In this document: positions 21,389-33,479 of the stretch, one piece after another | Numbering within the stretch: position 1 is the stretch's first letter | Layout of the letters: each line of letters begins with the position of its first letter | Assembly (NCBI RefSeq): GCF_001638985.1 | Contig: NW_017265154.1 | Span: forward strand, 868,001 to 932,000 | Reading direction: 5' to 3' | Source of the DNA: Phycomyces blakesleeanus NRRL 1555(-) | Taxonomy: Eukaryota > Mucoromycota > Mucoromycetes > Mucorales > Phycomycetaceae | Length of the DNA: 64,000 nucleotides | Position numbers and translations under genes: made by a program | Notes under the pieces: model-generated | Seen by the model: only the letters and a program-made list of their open reading frames with translations | Told to the model about the DNA's origin: nothing | Databases searched by the model: none

Positions 21389-24300
21389 TGTAAAGAAAGT
21401 AAAGTAAAAGATAAGAGAAAGAGAGTGTGGGGTCGGTGAAATCGGAGACCCGTAAGATTATATGAGAATGATCTTTATTTCGAGTGACTAATGCAATTGA
21501 AATATTAGCTCCAGGGGAGACGGTCACAAGCTGGGATGTTTGATTTAGGTTTTCACACATGAAAGTTAGTGTCAGCAGAAAACGAGTAGTTTGGACCCCG
21601 AATGGTTTATTTAGGAAATTCACCTATTGTCTTTGTGTTCATAGATCCTGATAAAATTATAGGTATAAGAAAGAAGAAGAAACGACCAAGCCAATTGAAT
21701 TATATCTAGCCAAGTTGAGATCCGCAATAAAGCTTTGAAATGATCAATAGATAAAACAAGAATATATTTGTAGACGTGCAGATGTGTATAGCATTAATAT
21801 TAATATAATTTACATGGTTGTTTTGAAATCTGTCAGGACGTACAAGTGGCTCCCCCACAATCCCCACTATCACAATATATATTTTATCATTTTTATAATA
21901 GTTTCTATTTTTCTGGTCCGAAGAAAAAAAAACCTTCTATATAAAGAGAGGCAAAAAGAAGAAGCAAAACTGGGACACAAGCCCAGATCCAAAAAAGGAT
22001 AATATGACAGCGAGAGATCGATTGATGTGCGCCAATCACCATGACAATTAAAATCGTAAGTTTGGAATGGGACTGATAAAGACTAACAGTTGCTGTTGAA
22101 CAATCTAGAATTACATCAAATAACAGATATTTTAGTCATTAGTCAAACACCCAAAAAGAAAGGCAATGGCAAAGCAAAAGAATAGAAGGGATATGTCTTC
22201 TTTGAATGAAACGTCAATCCAAATCAGCTTTCACTCCATTTGATGCCATTTTCATTTATTAAATTCTTGATTTCTGTATTTATTTGTAAGATCTTACCTT
22301 TTGGCTATCACACATACAGAACAAGAATGATACCGATAATCGTACAAGAGTACACTCCTGTAAACCTTGTTAAAAAATCCTTAGAACTCTACTCCCCCTT
22401 CTTCGCTTTTTATTCATGCTTGGCGTGTCGATCATACTTGAGATATTTTTTTTTGAATAAAGCTATTAAAGAAAAGGTACCAAAGAATTGATGACGTAGA
22501 AAGCAATCAAGACTGTCCAAAGTATTTCTTTTACGGGTTGAATGTTGGTGAGGCCCAATTGATGGCACCCATCTATACTTTGTTTTTTGATATTAGTTGA
22601 TTATTTCTCAGATACTCTAATTCTCTAGAATTTCCTATTCAAACTGGAGATGTTCTATAAGGATTATTGTACAATTATAGGCAGCTTTCTTACTATACTT
22701 TGCTCTGCTCTGCTTTGCTCTACTTTACTATATATTACATTATTTTATACTCGAATCACAGGAAATAAAGAGATATAAAAGGACTGGTGGTACAGTGGCA
22801 CAATCCATCTTTACCGCTCTTTTAATCGTATGATTTACCCCAGTTTATCATTATATTTCATGACATACATAAATACATCTTTTTACTACACTCTATTGAA
22901 AGAATCAACGAAAGAAAATTAAAGTAAGAAAGTATGTAAGATGATAGAATAGAGATCAAAAGAGGTATGTAACAAAACCAAGCCCTGTAAATCCCAACTA
23001 GTTCCAAAGATCTTTATTTATATATATATGCGTGTGTGTGTGTGTGTGTTTGTATGCAGGTAATATGGATTATATAATACAATATAATGTAATATGAATT
23101 TAGACTGACAGATCGTGAGTGTATGTGTGTAAATGTGCCTGGTTTAACTTTTAATATTTATTCCAATGAAATAAATATCAAAGAGACAATATTGAATATA
23201 TCTCTATATCTATATCTTTAGCCCATTTCTTCCCCATTGTCCTTATATATCCTATTATTATTTGTCAAGGGGTATTAATGTAAAATCAACAATTCATATT
23301 ATATAAATCAGTAGCAACTGTGCCTCATCTTGATGATTCTGCAAAAAAAAAGAGGGCATTGTAACTACTACAATAGAATGTTTGTGTAAACCTTTCTTGG
23401 TTCTTATTCTTAGTATGAACTGGACGTAAACCTTGGATTATTTCAAATGATCTTTACAAACCTTTTATATACATGTGATGTAATAATCTGCTTAAAACGA
23501 AGGCTGTGTCCAAATACAATGATGTAAATATACAGCTTAGAGATACAAACATAAAAATACAGGCTCAAATTATATATTTATATATGTTCTTGGATTGTGT
23601 TTCATATCAAGATAATATTTGTGTACCTATGTGTGTATTCCAATCACAAACAATAATAGATCTTTTATAAATATAATATATAATAGTAGCTTAACAATAA
23701 GAAAGATTATCAACATTTTGTTAATATATTCAAATGTTTATCGTATGATGCCTCATTAATATCTTCTTTTTGGTGTACAAGATCTGTATTCATTAAAGTG
23801 TTTATATTGTTTATTGCTCAAAAACTAAAGCCAAAAAGAGTAAAGATGTTGTTTTGTAGTACGTATTTGTGATTATTCACAAGATATGTATTATGTAGAC
23901 AAAAGAAAAAAAATTGAAACAAATAGTTAATACTCAATAGTTGATACCAATGCAAATCAGGCTGTGGTTTATCAGATATATATAAGAATCGTGACACTGC
24001 TGTACAAGGTGACAAACTAGATTGATATACAAGAAAGAGCCATGATTATTTATCAGATTCTATTTTGTCCAAAGAAAATAAGAACCTCATAAGCAATAGG
24101 TCCAAAGGCCTTGGAATTAAGTACATTAAACAAATATAGGTATGGGTCTGTGAAAGAGAGAAATAATTGCAAGAAATTCAATATATATATATATATTCGT
24201 AATATCCGGGTATACTTTTGGAATTATACAAGAAAACATATACATATTTGTACCAAATTATTAAGAGGATACCTTTTTTTTTAATTTTATATAGTTAAAA

Positions 24301-24724
24301 GTGACCAAACCACTCACGACAGTCACATAATTTATCATTTCGTCACTCCAAACTACCATCACTGCAGAAAGAATTAACTGTGCCTCTTTTTTTAATACAT
24401 CCTTGTACTTTATATTTATATATATATAGAGAGAGAGAAAAGGGTAAAAGAAATACAGATAAAAAGCATATATATATAATATATATACAAAAACATACAG
24501 CCCTACCCTTTGTTTTTTGTATTGATTAAAATAAATATACATACATCCAAATACCCACACACCCACAAATACGAATACGAATACGAATACGAATACGAAT
24601 ACGAACACGAACACGAACACGAACACGAATACAAATACAAATACAAATACAAATACGAACACGCATACGCATACGCACACGCACATATTTTTTATAGATA
24701 TAGAATAAAAGCAGCAAACTTAAA
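21389..24724. other. Long AT-rich intergenic region
   Basis: About 3.3 kb between the divergent acyl-CoA oxidase and stomatin-like genes. The acyl-CoA oxidase promoter should be next to 21389. One stretch on the minus strand (about 22466-22590) reads as a short exon ending in a hydrophobic segment (EILWTVLIAFYVINSLVPFL, stop at 22466-22468), but I cannot build a full gene. The rest shows AT runs, a TGCTC/TTGCTC pentamer patch near 22703-22735 and a GT run near 23032-23050. No tRNA or other RNA gene is recognised. Confidence 0.45.
24568..24687. repeat. Degenerate hexamer minisatellite (ACGAAT/ACGAAC/ACAAAT/GCATAC)
   Basis: About 20 tandem hexamers in homogeneous blocks: ACGAAT, then ACGAAC, ACAAAT and GCATAC/GCACAC types. 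The array ends about 40 bases before the STOML2 start codon, so it lies in the 5' UTR or core promoter. Confidence 0.9.
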
Positions 24725-26459
24725 ATGAATAGACTAGTGACATCCAACTCTAGATACCTTACGTCGACACCTCTTCTCAAAAGAGCACTCCAACAAACAA
24801 CATTGAGAGTAAGACAATCCCAATTCAAAACTCTCATGACGTGTTTTGTTTATATACATATATTAGTTTTGTAAATGTGTATAATGTTCTTCATCACTAA
24901 AAAAACACACGCACACACACACATACACACATTATATACGTATTAATTAGACATGGCCGGCCATGTATCAAAAGTCTGCAGCATATGGAGGTTATGGTTA
25001 CAACAATGACTATGACAACTACGGCTCTCCCCCTACAAATGCCAGTCCATGGGGAATGACCCCTGAACGTAAATCGCTTCCTCGTAATACGGTAATAAAC
25101 CAAATTCGAATTTATATATAGATTTATATATAGATTTATATATATATGTATGTATCTTTTATTAATATTAATGATAAAAGGTTATCAAATTTGTTCCTCA
25201 ACAAGAAGCATGGATTGTCGAACGCATGGGTAGATTCCACCGTATGCTCGAGCCTGGTCTCAATATCTTGATCCCTATTATTGATCGTATCAAATACGTA
25301 AAAACCCTAAAAGAAACTGCGGTTGAGGTTCCTAGTCAGAGTGCAATTACTCAAGGTAATTTTGGCTATATAGACTTCATACAAATAGAAAGAAAGATAG
25401 AAAGAAAGGAATGTAATGTAATGTAATGATGTTACCCATGTACTTACATACATATAGACAACGTAACATTGGAATTGGATGGTGTACTTTATTTCAGAAT
25501 TATGGATCCTTTCAAGGTAAACAAAATCCCTTTTTATTTTGCTCTTTAAATTAAATGTATTTATTAACAACATTAAATATTATTATGAAGGCTTCATATG
25601 GTGTGGAAGATGCCGAGTTTGCTATTACACAATTGGCCCAGACTACCATGCGAGCAGAAATTGGTCAAATGACTTTGGATCGCACCTTGGCTGAAAGAGG
25701 CCACCTCAATGCAAACATTGTCGATGCTATCAATTCTGCTGCAGAAGACTGGGGTATCAGATGTCTGCGTTATGAAATTCGTAAGTAAATGTGTATATAC
25801 ATTAGATTATTTGAATAACAATAACAACAATAATAATGCACTGATTAATGTTATGACGACTTTCTTCTTCTTTTGTTGATATAGGTGATATTCATCCTCC
25901 TGCAAAGGTTGTCGAATCTATGCACCAACAAGTCTCGGCTGAACGTACCAAACGAGCTCAGATCTTGGAGTCCGAGGGTGCTCGCCAGGCTGCAATTAAC
26001 GTGGCCGAGGGTCGAAAGCAGGCCACGATTCTGGCCTCCGAGGCCGAGAAATCGGAAAAGATTAACATGGCTGCTGGTGAGGCTGAGGCAATTCTTCTGA
26101 AAGCCCAGGCATCTGCAAAGGGAATCGAGGTCGTCGCACGTGCGATCAATTCAGACAACGGCAGCGACGCAGTGTCGATGAGCATTGCCGAGAAGTATGT
26201 CGAGGCATTCGGAAAGATGGCCAAGGAAGGCACGACCATGATCGTTCCCTCGGCCACCAACGATGCGGCCTCGATGGTTGTCCAGGCCCTGTCGATCTAC
26301 AAGACCATCAACAAGGCCAAGCCATCGGGATCTGGACCATCAGGATCGAATGGTAGAGACTTGCCAAACGCACCAAAGTCAATCAAGGAAGAAATCACAA
26401 ATGATCTTGTAGAAGCAGCCAAGCGAGAATCATCTTTCCAAGAACCTCGTGATAACTAA
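24725..26459 (+). CDS. STOML2: Stomatin-like protein 2, mitochondrial SPFH protein
   Basis: Six exons (24725-24808, 24951-25091, 25181-25355, 25458-25516, 25591-25780, 25885-26459) join in phase to 407 residues. The first exon (MNRLVTSNSRYLTSTPLLKR) is a typical basic, Ser/Thr-rich mitochondrial presequence. A Tyr/Asn/Gly linker precedes the SPFH (band 7) domain: FVPQQEAWIVERMGRFHRML, DRIKYVKTLKETAVEVPSQ, DNVTLELDGVLYFRIMDPF and YGVEDAEFAITQLAQTTMR. A long Glu/Ala/Lys coiled coil follows (ERTKRAQILESEGARQAAIN) and then the conserved FGKMAKEGTTMIVPS segment. The family scaffolds cardiolipin-rich inner-membrane domains and stabilises prohibitins and respiratory complexes. Part of the last exon (about 25950-26310) is unusually rich in C/G-ending codons. 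Confidence 0.95.
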
Positions 26460-27018
26460 TATATATGTGGATCTTAAGTGAAATGAAATATTCCAAACAA
26501 ACCACCCAAAAAAAAATAATGCGTCTACTAAAGGATCATGTATTATGTACGTTATTTGTATTGGTTCTTTTTTTTTTCTTTTTTGAGAGAGAGTAGTTTT
26601 ATATGTATAAATACACACACATATATATACATATATATTTAATGAGTAAAAATAAATAAATCAATCAAAGGTTTGATTCAAGATTTTCAAGTTTCTAAAA
26701 GATTCTTTTTTTTTGTTTTGTTTTCTGGTATCTGATGAAGTGGTGTAATATAATGCTACTGTGTTAATACAGATGAATTTCTTTTTTTTTAAGAAAATAA
26801 TAATAATAATGAATAAATGAATTAATTATGATGTTTTGTAAGTAAGTTAGTTAGTAAATGGTTAGTTAGTTAATTTGTTGCTAGGTTGGTAATAAGTAGT
26901 TTCTAAGGTCTAAAAGTCTAAAGGTCTAGATTGTATAGTATAATGTAAAAATGTATGACAGTTGAAACAAAAAAAATCAAAAAAAAATCAAAAACAAAAA
27001 AAAAGGTTGCCAAGGTGT
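26460..27018. other. Short convergent intergenic region
   Basis: About 560 bases between the convergent STOML2 and PRM10-like genes, with T and A runs and TTAG repeats near 26845-26880. Only 3' flanks are expected here. Confidence 0.5.
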
Positions 27019-29514
27019 TTAGAATCCAAGATACAAAGCTCGTTTGCGTCCAGTCGGATATATACATAAATTAGAGAAGAAGAGTCCGAGGGTGATGGAA
27101 AGTGCGATGCCGATGATCTGGGTGGCAAAACTACCGCCGCTTGCTCCGTCAGATCCATCGAACAAAGGGATAACACCACGTACACCTTTTTTATATATAT
27201 ATAAATAAAATTGAACACCAAGACAAGTTAATATGTGTGTGTGTGTGTATATTTTTTGGGGGGTTTTCTTCTCGTTCTTTTCTTTACCTAGACTTCCAGG
27301 AACAAGAATGATGATGCCACCAATCAGGGGCACAAAGGCAAGATTTTTTGTGATTTTTCCATAAAGATTACCCGTCAACCCGAGCGCAAATGCACCCGCA
27401 CTGGACGTGATGTTTTGATTTCCATTGGTTGCCATCGAAAGGAAATAATAGGCCACAAAGCCTACTCCGGCATTCAAGGTGAATGGGATCCATTGTTTGA
27501 CTCCGGCACCAAACACAATTGCGATAAATACACCTGCGAGCGGCAGCAGAAGAAAGTACCAGTAAGGCGAAACCGGGTTTGCACACGTGGCTGCCAGCTC
27601 GAGAGTCTCGTCCGGATGGGTCAGGCTCCAGATCGAAGCACCGTAGCCTAGGCCGAATCCAAGAAAGAAAACGTACATGATCGCATGAATTAGGTGGATA
27701 CTCCCGCTCACAATATTTTTTGCGGATATTTCCATGACTGCGCTGGTAAGTGAATAACCAGGAAGAGCAATGACAATCTAAATAGAGTGTAAAGATGTTT
27801 AGTGATTATTGTTATCCCTATTTTTTTTTTAAAAAAAATACTTACGGCCGAGAGTGAGACGGCAGTGTAACAAACGTGAGGATGGAGAGCGATAGTAATG
27901 ACCGACACAAGAACACTGACAGCCATTTCAAAAAAGTTGGCAAACATCGGAACACGTTCTGACAGGAATGTCAATAGACCCACTGTACGTACAAGTACAA
28001 GTACAAGTACAAATACGCACACATACGCACACAAAATACACGCACACACACATATATATATATATAAAGAGAGAGAAAGAGAAAATGTGTCAGCAATTAT
28101 AAGCATTTTGTGTAAGGCTCTTTTTATCCATAACTATCTATGTGTGCGTGTGTGTGTATTTTGTGTGCGTATGTGCGTGTGTGTGTAATATGAATATATA
28201 AATATTTAGAATACTAAGAGTAATAATAACAAAGTTATAGAAACGATTTATAATCTACTTATTGTCGTTGTCCTTTTGTTGTTGGTGTTGTGTATTGTGG
28301 ATGTAACATAACATAGAAATAGTAGTGAATCTTTTACCTCCTAATCCAAACAGTCCACTCACCCAGCAGTCTGTCCAGGATCCGTTGAAGAAGAGTGGTG
28401 CAATAAATGCAGACGATCCGACGTAGGCCAAGAGAACGACCCAGAACCCCCAAGTGGGAGGCTCGTTTTTGATGTCATCCAAAAGCTGGGTTGCTTCAAG
28501 AACTTGGAGTTCTCCGGTTGATGCTTTGTGTGCGACATCATTGACGCGTTCGAGTTTACCGATATCAAGCGACCGAGAACACTTGATCAAGAGTGTTTCT
28601 GAAGTGTGTGTTTCTGCGTCACCAAAACTGGCCATGATCAGACCAGGTAAGACAATGTAACTTCCATCGATTTCTAACCGTTTGGATGTTTTTTCCATAG
28701 CACCTTCCTATACATTTATTTATTTATATATATATATATATATAAAATATATATACTACAGGATCAGTAAACTTTTATGTAGGTGTATTTGCTTGCAAGC
28801 AAAGTCTTTCTTTTTTTTTAAAATAAATAAATAAAAAAAGTATATACTTACAATACGATGGGATGGTGCTCCTGCTCGGATGAGAGATTTTCCTAGTTTG
28901 ATAATAAAATCCTGTCGTTCGAGAATGTCAGCAATTTCTGCTGTGATGCGCATACGTTGTGCAGCAATTTCGGCATCGGTTCCCATTTCGGCTCGGTCGA
29001 GGATATCGATTGTGCTGTTTCTGGCGTGGGTTGCCCAGCCATTATTATTATAGTGGTGATAGTTGTACGGCGATCCGGCTGACGGTGAGGGTGAGGAGAG
29101 AGTGTGAAGATAGGCCAGTCCTGAGGCTGCTGACCGCAAGTGCGGCATTTGTGGTCTCGAGGGCATGGCAGATTGTGAACGTTTGTCGAACAGGTCGAGT
29201 TTGAGCAGATTTGAGAGCACACCTCCTCTGCTGGGACGTCTTCTGCGTTCTTCTTGGGTGATTGATTCTACGATATTAAGAGCACGGCTCATCTGGGACG
29301 CTGTCCGGACCATGTTGTGTCCTTCTACTTCGTCGACCTCTTCTTTCTTTTCTTGTTCGTCATCGATGTATCCTTTTTGTTTTGAGCATTCTCCGTCAAT
29401 AGTTTCTGATATCGAGTCTGAATCGTTGCGGAATCTAGCTAATTCGATATCAATAGGAGGAGGGGTTCCAGGGTCGTGGAAGCGATTGCCTTCCATTGCC
29501 AGATATGTAAACAA
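27019..29514 (-). CDS. PRM10: Prm10/ThrE-family (DUF1212) membrane transporter
   Basis: A six-exon gene. The N-terminal part is polar, Ser/Arg-rich and probably cytosolic, starting MFTYLAMEGNRFHDPG (or at the second Met). It then enters the ThrE domain at FIIKLGKSLIRAGAPSHRI...KTSKRLEIDGSYIVLPGLIM, which is the typical DUF1212 opening. Membrane segments follow: WGFWVVLLAYVGSSAFIAPL, the MFANFFEMAVSVLVSVIT segment, the block LPGYSLTSAVMEISAKNIVSG, then IHAIMYVFFLGFGLGYGASI, YWYFLLLPLAGVFIAIVFG and VPLIGGIIILVPGSLGVRG. Bacterial members export threonine and serine; yeast Prm10 is pheromone-regulated and its substrate is not established. The protein carries both the ThrE and ThrE_2 parts, as fungal members do. 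It ends RKRALYLGF at TAG 27019. Confidence 0.88.
27985..28015. repeat. Hexamer repeat (GTACAA)n in PRM10 intron
   Basis: About five GTACAA/GTACGT units in an intron, followed by CGCACACA-type repeats. Confidence 0.8.
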
Positions 29515-31997
29515 ATAATAAAGATATAAGGATAGATCGACACTTCTTTAATGTCAAAATATAGAATACAAAAAAAAAACTTTTTTTTTTTAATCTTTTA
29601 ATTTTTATATATATATATATATTTTGTTGAACCTTGATCTCCGTTCAAAATAGAAAACCTTGAATCTCAGGAGAGCGTTCTTTATTTGATTGGTTTGCTC
29701 AAAAATAGCCTTAATAACCGTCCTTCTTGCACACTAACACATGTGCACATGGATAGTATATATATATGTGTATTTTATAATACAAATATCTCAATTGGCG
29801 GACTAGAATTTTATTTTGTATTTTTTTAAAAAATAAAATAAAAAAATAAAGATTGAGTGTAGAAGTGTAAGAAAATGCTGGGTAAATAGCAGTTAAAGAA
29901 GTGTAAGAATTATGTACAGCTGAGTATCTAAGAATGTAAAGTATTTGAGAGAGAGAGAAAAAAAATGTATAATTTGTTGCTATGGATACTATATGTACAT
30001 ATAGAAAAGAAAGAAAGAGAAGAAATGAGAAGGATCTCAATGCTTATAATATGTCGTGGCTTAGGATTGAATATTATTATTATATATATAAAATATGTGT
30101 AATTTTGTTAAAAAGAAAGAAGAAGAAAAAAAAGGCTATACAGCAATACTGTGCCAAGACGTTGCATTTTTGTATGTATTCTGTATTATAAAGATTTCCA
30201 GATTTCGCGACATTATTACTTGATAGGTGGGACAAGAGGCAATTGTATTTTTATTTATATTGTCAAAAGGGGCGAGTTTTTTTTTTTTTTTTTTTTTACA
30301 AGACAAAAAATCGGTTACTTTTGTACCGTGAGAATCCTGAATTTTAAATATTGCTTGGATTGGGTTTTGATTGTGGAGTAAAGATGAGAACAGCAAAAAT
30401 AATAAAGAGATGGAAAAATCATATGCAAAAAAAAAAAAATCTACAAAGAGACGTGAGTCTTCATTTCATTTTACTTGGATTTTACTTGATTTCTTTTATG
30501 AATATTTTAATATTAAACCTCTACTTATATACATATTGCTAGAAAAGAATGGGAAATATTATAAGGACTGGCCTTAGCGCGCGCGCGCTCATTTCTCCGT
30601 AAATCGGACTATCTACTATTTATCTTATACAGACTGTAGGTTGTAGCCATTTCAACAAAACAATATTTAAATAAAAATATGAATGGTTTTTTGAAACACC
30701 CTTGATACTTTATAATATTTTTATATTGAAAAGAAAGAAAGAGACACTTGACTATTATTCTCTTGATTAACGTTTATTTGACATTAGAATCACAAGCCAT
30801 TCCATAAAATGCGTGATAATCAACAAGCATTCAATTATCATTATTACCATTTTTTCTTTCTTTTTCTTTTATAGACTTTTATATGGTTTCCAACCGGAAG
30901 TAAATGCAGACAGCCAAAAATCAAAAGTATAATTAAATAAGCCAGAAAAAAAAATATTTAGACAGCCAAAGACTTATTTATCTATATACTTATTTTCAAC
31001 CAATCAAAACAAAAAGAAAAAAAAGGATCTATCAAGATTTGATCAAGGTTTGGTTAGACTGACCATTTTATCAATATATATATATATAAAAATTCGGGGA
31101 CAACACATATTATAAAATATTCAAGTGTGTATATATTTTAAAGAAAAGGAGAGAGGGAGGGAGAAAAGAATACATCATATTTTGCAAATGTTATGTCCAT
31201 TTAAAGAAAAATCTGGTTTCTCTTACTTTCAATTGAAACAATACAACAATACGTTGTCAAGATGAACAAATTCTTTGTAATAATCTTTAATAATTTATAT
31301 TTATATTTATAATATCTACAAAATGTACAAGATGTACAAGACGTACAAGACGTACAAGACGTACAAAATGTATGGGATTTTTTTTCTCTTTATCTTTCTT
31401 CTATTTGAGCTAGGAGAAATTAATTAATATTTTATATTTTCATCTCTAATTTCAACTCATACTGACTCACACTTTTTCACTCAAAATAATAACAATGATA
31501 ATTAAGTATATAAATGTGTAATTTGTTTTTTTTTAATAATAAATTTGAGTGCGAATGTGAATTATGATACAATAGATTTGATAACAATGATTTATTTATA
31601 AATTCTAGGGAATTTTTTTTTATACATTTGATTAATGAGACAAGTTACTCATCAAAATTTGGGTTCAAGTTGACGTTGAGGGATGAAATGTGAGATTATA
31701 GAGGGATGGATTTAGAGTAAGATAAGAGGTAATAAGGTAACAAAATAAGTGGTTTGCAAGATGAAAGGAATAAAGCGATGGAAATGACAAGGGTAAAAGT
31801 TTTGTATGTACAGTAGTAATAATGATATCAAGTAAAAAGAAATATATATGTGTCCGTGATTATGATTTATGATTAATGATTAGTTGTTGCTGTTGCTGTT
31901 GTGTTTGGCTGTCTGGCTATCTGGCTGACCCAACCCGACCGGCCGACATTTGTCTTTTTAAGGTTTTTTTTTTTAAAAAATATATATATATATATAT
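29515..31997. other. Gene-poor AT-rich stretch
   Basis: About 2.5 kb. The first few hundred bases are the PRM10 promoter. The rest has long T runs (30278-30297), a 12-base GC alternation at 30577-30588, a 9-mer array at 31318-31371 and no ORF with convincing coding character. Confidence 0.5.
31318..31371. repeat. Six-copy 9-mer minisatellite (ACAAGACGT type)
   Basis: Six tandem units ACAAAATGT, ACAAGATGT, three ACAAGACGT and ACAAAATGT. The units are symmetrical around the identical central copies. They lie in intergenic DNA. Confidence 0.9.
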
Positions 31998-32195
31998 TTA
32001 TCGATTGGACTCGGCAATGTAATGCTGTTGTTCCGGATCGGCTTCTTCCAAGGCCGGAAAAGAGAAATAGAGATCTTCGAATGGGCTTTGTTGTTTGGAT
32101 TCTTGGATATTGATGGGTTCAATCGAATTCGAAGGCGAGACGAACAAGAAGAGGTTCTTGAACAAGGAAGACAGTGAATTGCGTCTGAAGGCCAT
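31998..32195 (-). CDS. Small hypothetical protein (65 residues)
   Basis: An intronless ORF starting MAFRRNSLSSLFKNLFLFV and ending HYIAESNR. The N-terminus is basic and amphipathic, followed by a hydrophobic patch and an acidic, Pro/Gln-containing tail (FPALEEADPEQQ). Its base composition is less AT-rich than the flanks, and the minus-strand flank has a TATA box (CTATAAATACC, near 32363-32373) about 165 bases before the start, with a GTGAAA-type repeat between. These features favour a real short gene. I recognise no family. A mitochondrial or membrane-associated location is possible from the N-terminus but not established. Confidence 0.4.
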   Translation of the reverse strand: MAFRRNSLSSLFKNLFLFVSPSNSIEPINIQESKQQSPFEDLYFSFPALEEADPEQQHYIAESNR

Positions 32196-33066
32196 TTTTG
32201 TAATTTTGTTCGTTTCTGAATAGTATGGAAATTCAAGTCGAGGTAGTCAAGACAAAGTGGAAGTGAAATTGAAAGCGAAAGTGAAAGTGAAATGAAATGG
32301 ACAAGATAAAGTAAAGTGAATGAGAAATTTGGGGGAAAAAATTGAAAATTGAAATAGGGGTGGTATTTATAGAGAATGTGTTAAAGGCCCCGATTCTCGT
32401 AAAACCAAAAAAAGAAAATAGAAAAAAAATGATAATATTTGTATGATTATTGTACAATTATTGAAGGGCCTGGAACAACGCAAATGGACCATTTTCTTTT
32501 GGTTACACATCAAACCTCTCCCCCCTCTTTTCCTTCATCCTTTTTAAGGCCTTGTCGCACTCTCTTCATTGTCTTTCAACTGACACACACACACATATAT
32601 ATATACGCTTGTGCTATATACACACTTGTGCTATATACACCACATACACACATTCATATTATACATACAAAAAAGAATAAAAGCCCCTATCAAAAATATT
32701 GGACCAACAGGATACAACCAACTAAGAAAAAAAATTAAAATTATACATACAACAATGGCCAAATGGAAAGGAAGGAGAGGGGACACCAAGGCCAAAAGAA
32801 GAAAGATATAAATCTTGAGTATTTGTATTTGTATTTGTATTTGTTTTTATATTTGTACTTATAGTTATGTAATTATACTTGTATAATATACACACACACA
32901 TACGCACACCCTCTGTTTCTCTCTCTCTCTATTTACCTATCTACCTATCTATCTCTTTTCATTTCTTTCTACACGCATAAAAATGCCTATCTCTCAATCC
33001 TATCTATTTGCCCCCCCCCCCCATTTATAGTTGGCCCAGACAGATCATAAAAACGATCAAAAAAAA
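32196..33066. other. Intergenic, promoter of small gene, CA and pyrimidine repeats
   Basis: A GTGAAA/GCGAAA repeat at about 32258-32297 and a TATA box near 32368 belong to the flank of the 31998-32195 ORF. The rest has CA/TA repeats, TTTGTA repeats near 32823-32845 and a run of 14 C bases at about 33010-33023. An 18-codon basic ORF at 32755-32811 is too short to support. Confidence 0.45.
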
Positions 33067-33479
33067 ATGAGCTCAGCCAAAAACAAATTGATCTTTATTT
33101 TACCTGTCCTTACTGATTGTTCAAAGCAAGTACAATATACAATCATTAAAGACATATTCAATGCTACAATTTGGTATCTTTTTCTTTTTAAAAAAAAAGG
33201 TAAAATTTTTGTGGGATGTTATTTTATTTCAAGAAAAATAAAAAAAAGGGTAATGGTTTATTACTATTATAATAGCTGTATCATATTGATCTTTTCAATA
33301 GTATCATATCCAAACGTTACCGACATTTTCATCATATAGATATAATCGACATTGCAATTAGATCAATAGATGAAGAATGGCCAATAGAGACCCTTTTGAA
33401 CGTTTTGTTTAATCTGTCTACACCAAAATTTATGACCTTTTTTTCTCTTATTTATCTATTCGCTCGTTCAATAAAATAA
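33067..33479 (+). CDS. Putative small two-exon protein, unknown function
   Basis: Exon 33067-33173 (MSSAKNKLIFILPVLTDCSK...FNATI) joins exon 33302-33479 through a GT..TTTCAATAG intron of 128 bases. The phase fits and the second exon stays open for 59 codons to TAA 33477-33479. The joined product is about 94 residues, predicted helical, with a conserved-looking HHIDIIDIAIRSIDEEWP stretch and a hydrophobic C-terminus. The stop overlaps AATAAA, a possible polyadenylation signal. The open second exon in AT-rich DNA, where stops are frequent, is the main support. No family is recognised; it may be a chance reading. Confidence 0.3.

Noticed and set aside
22785..22860. tRNA-like string TGGTACAGTGGCA
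   Set aside because: No cloverleaf: D-, anticodon and T-stems do not pair and no B box follows.
24261..24837. Long ORFs coding Val-Phe or Arg-Val repeats
   Set aside because: Translations of the hexamer minisatellite; the plus strand holds the STOML2 promoter.
32755..32811. 18-codon very basic ORF resembling ribosomal protein eL41
   Set aside because: The Arg/Lys order does not match eL41 and there is no supported gene model around it.
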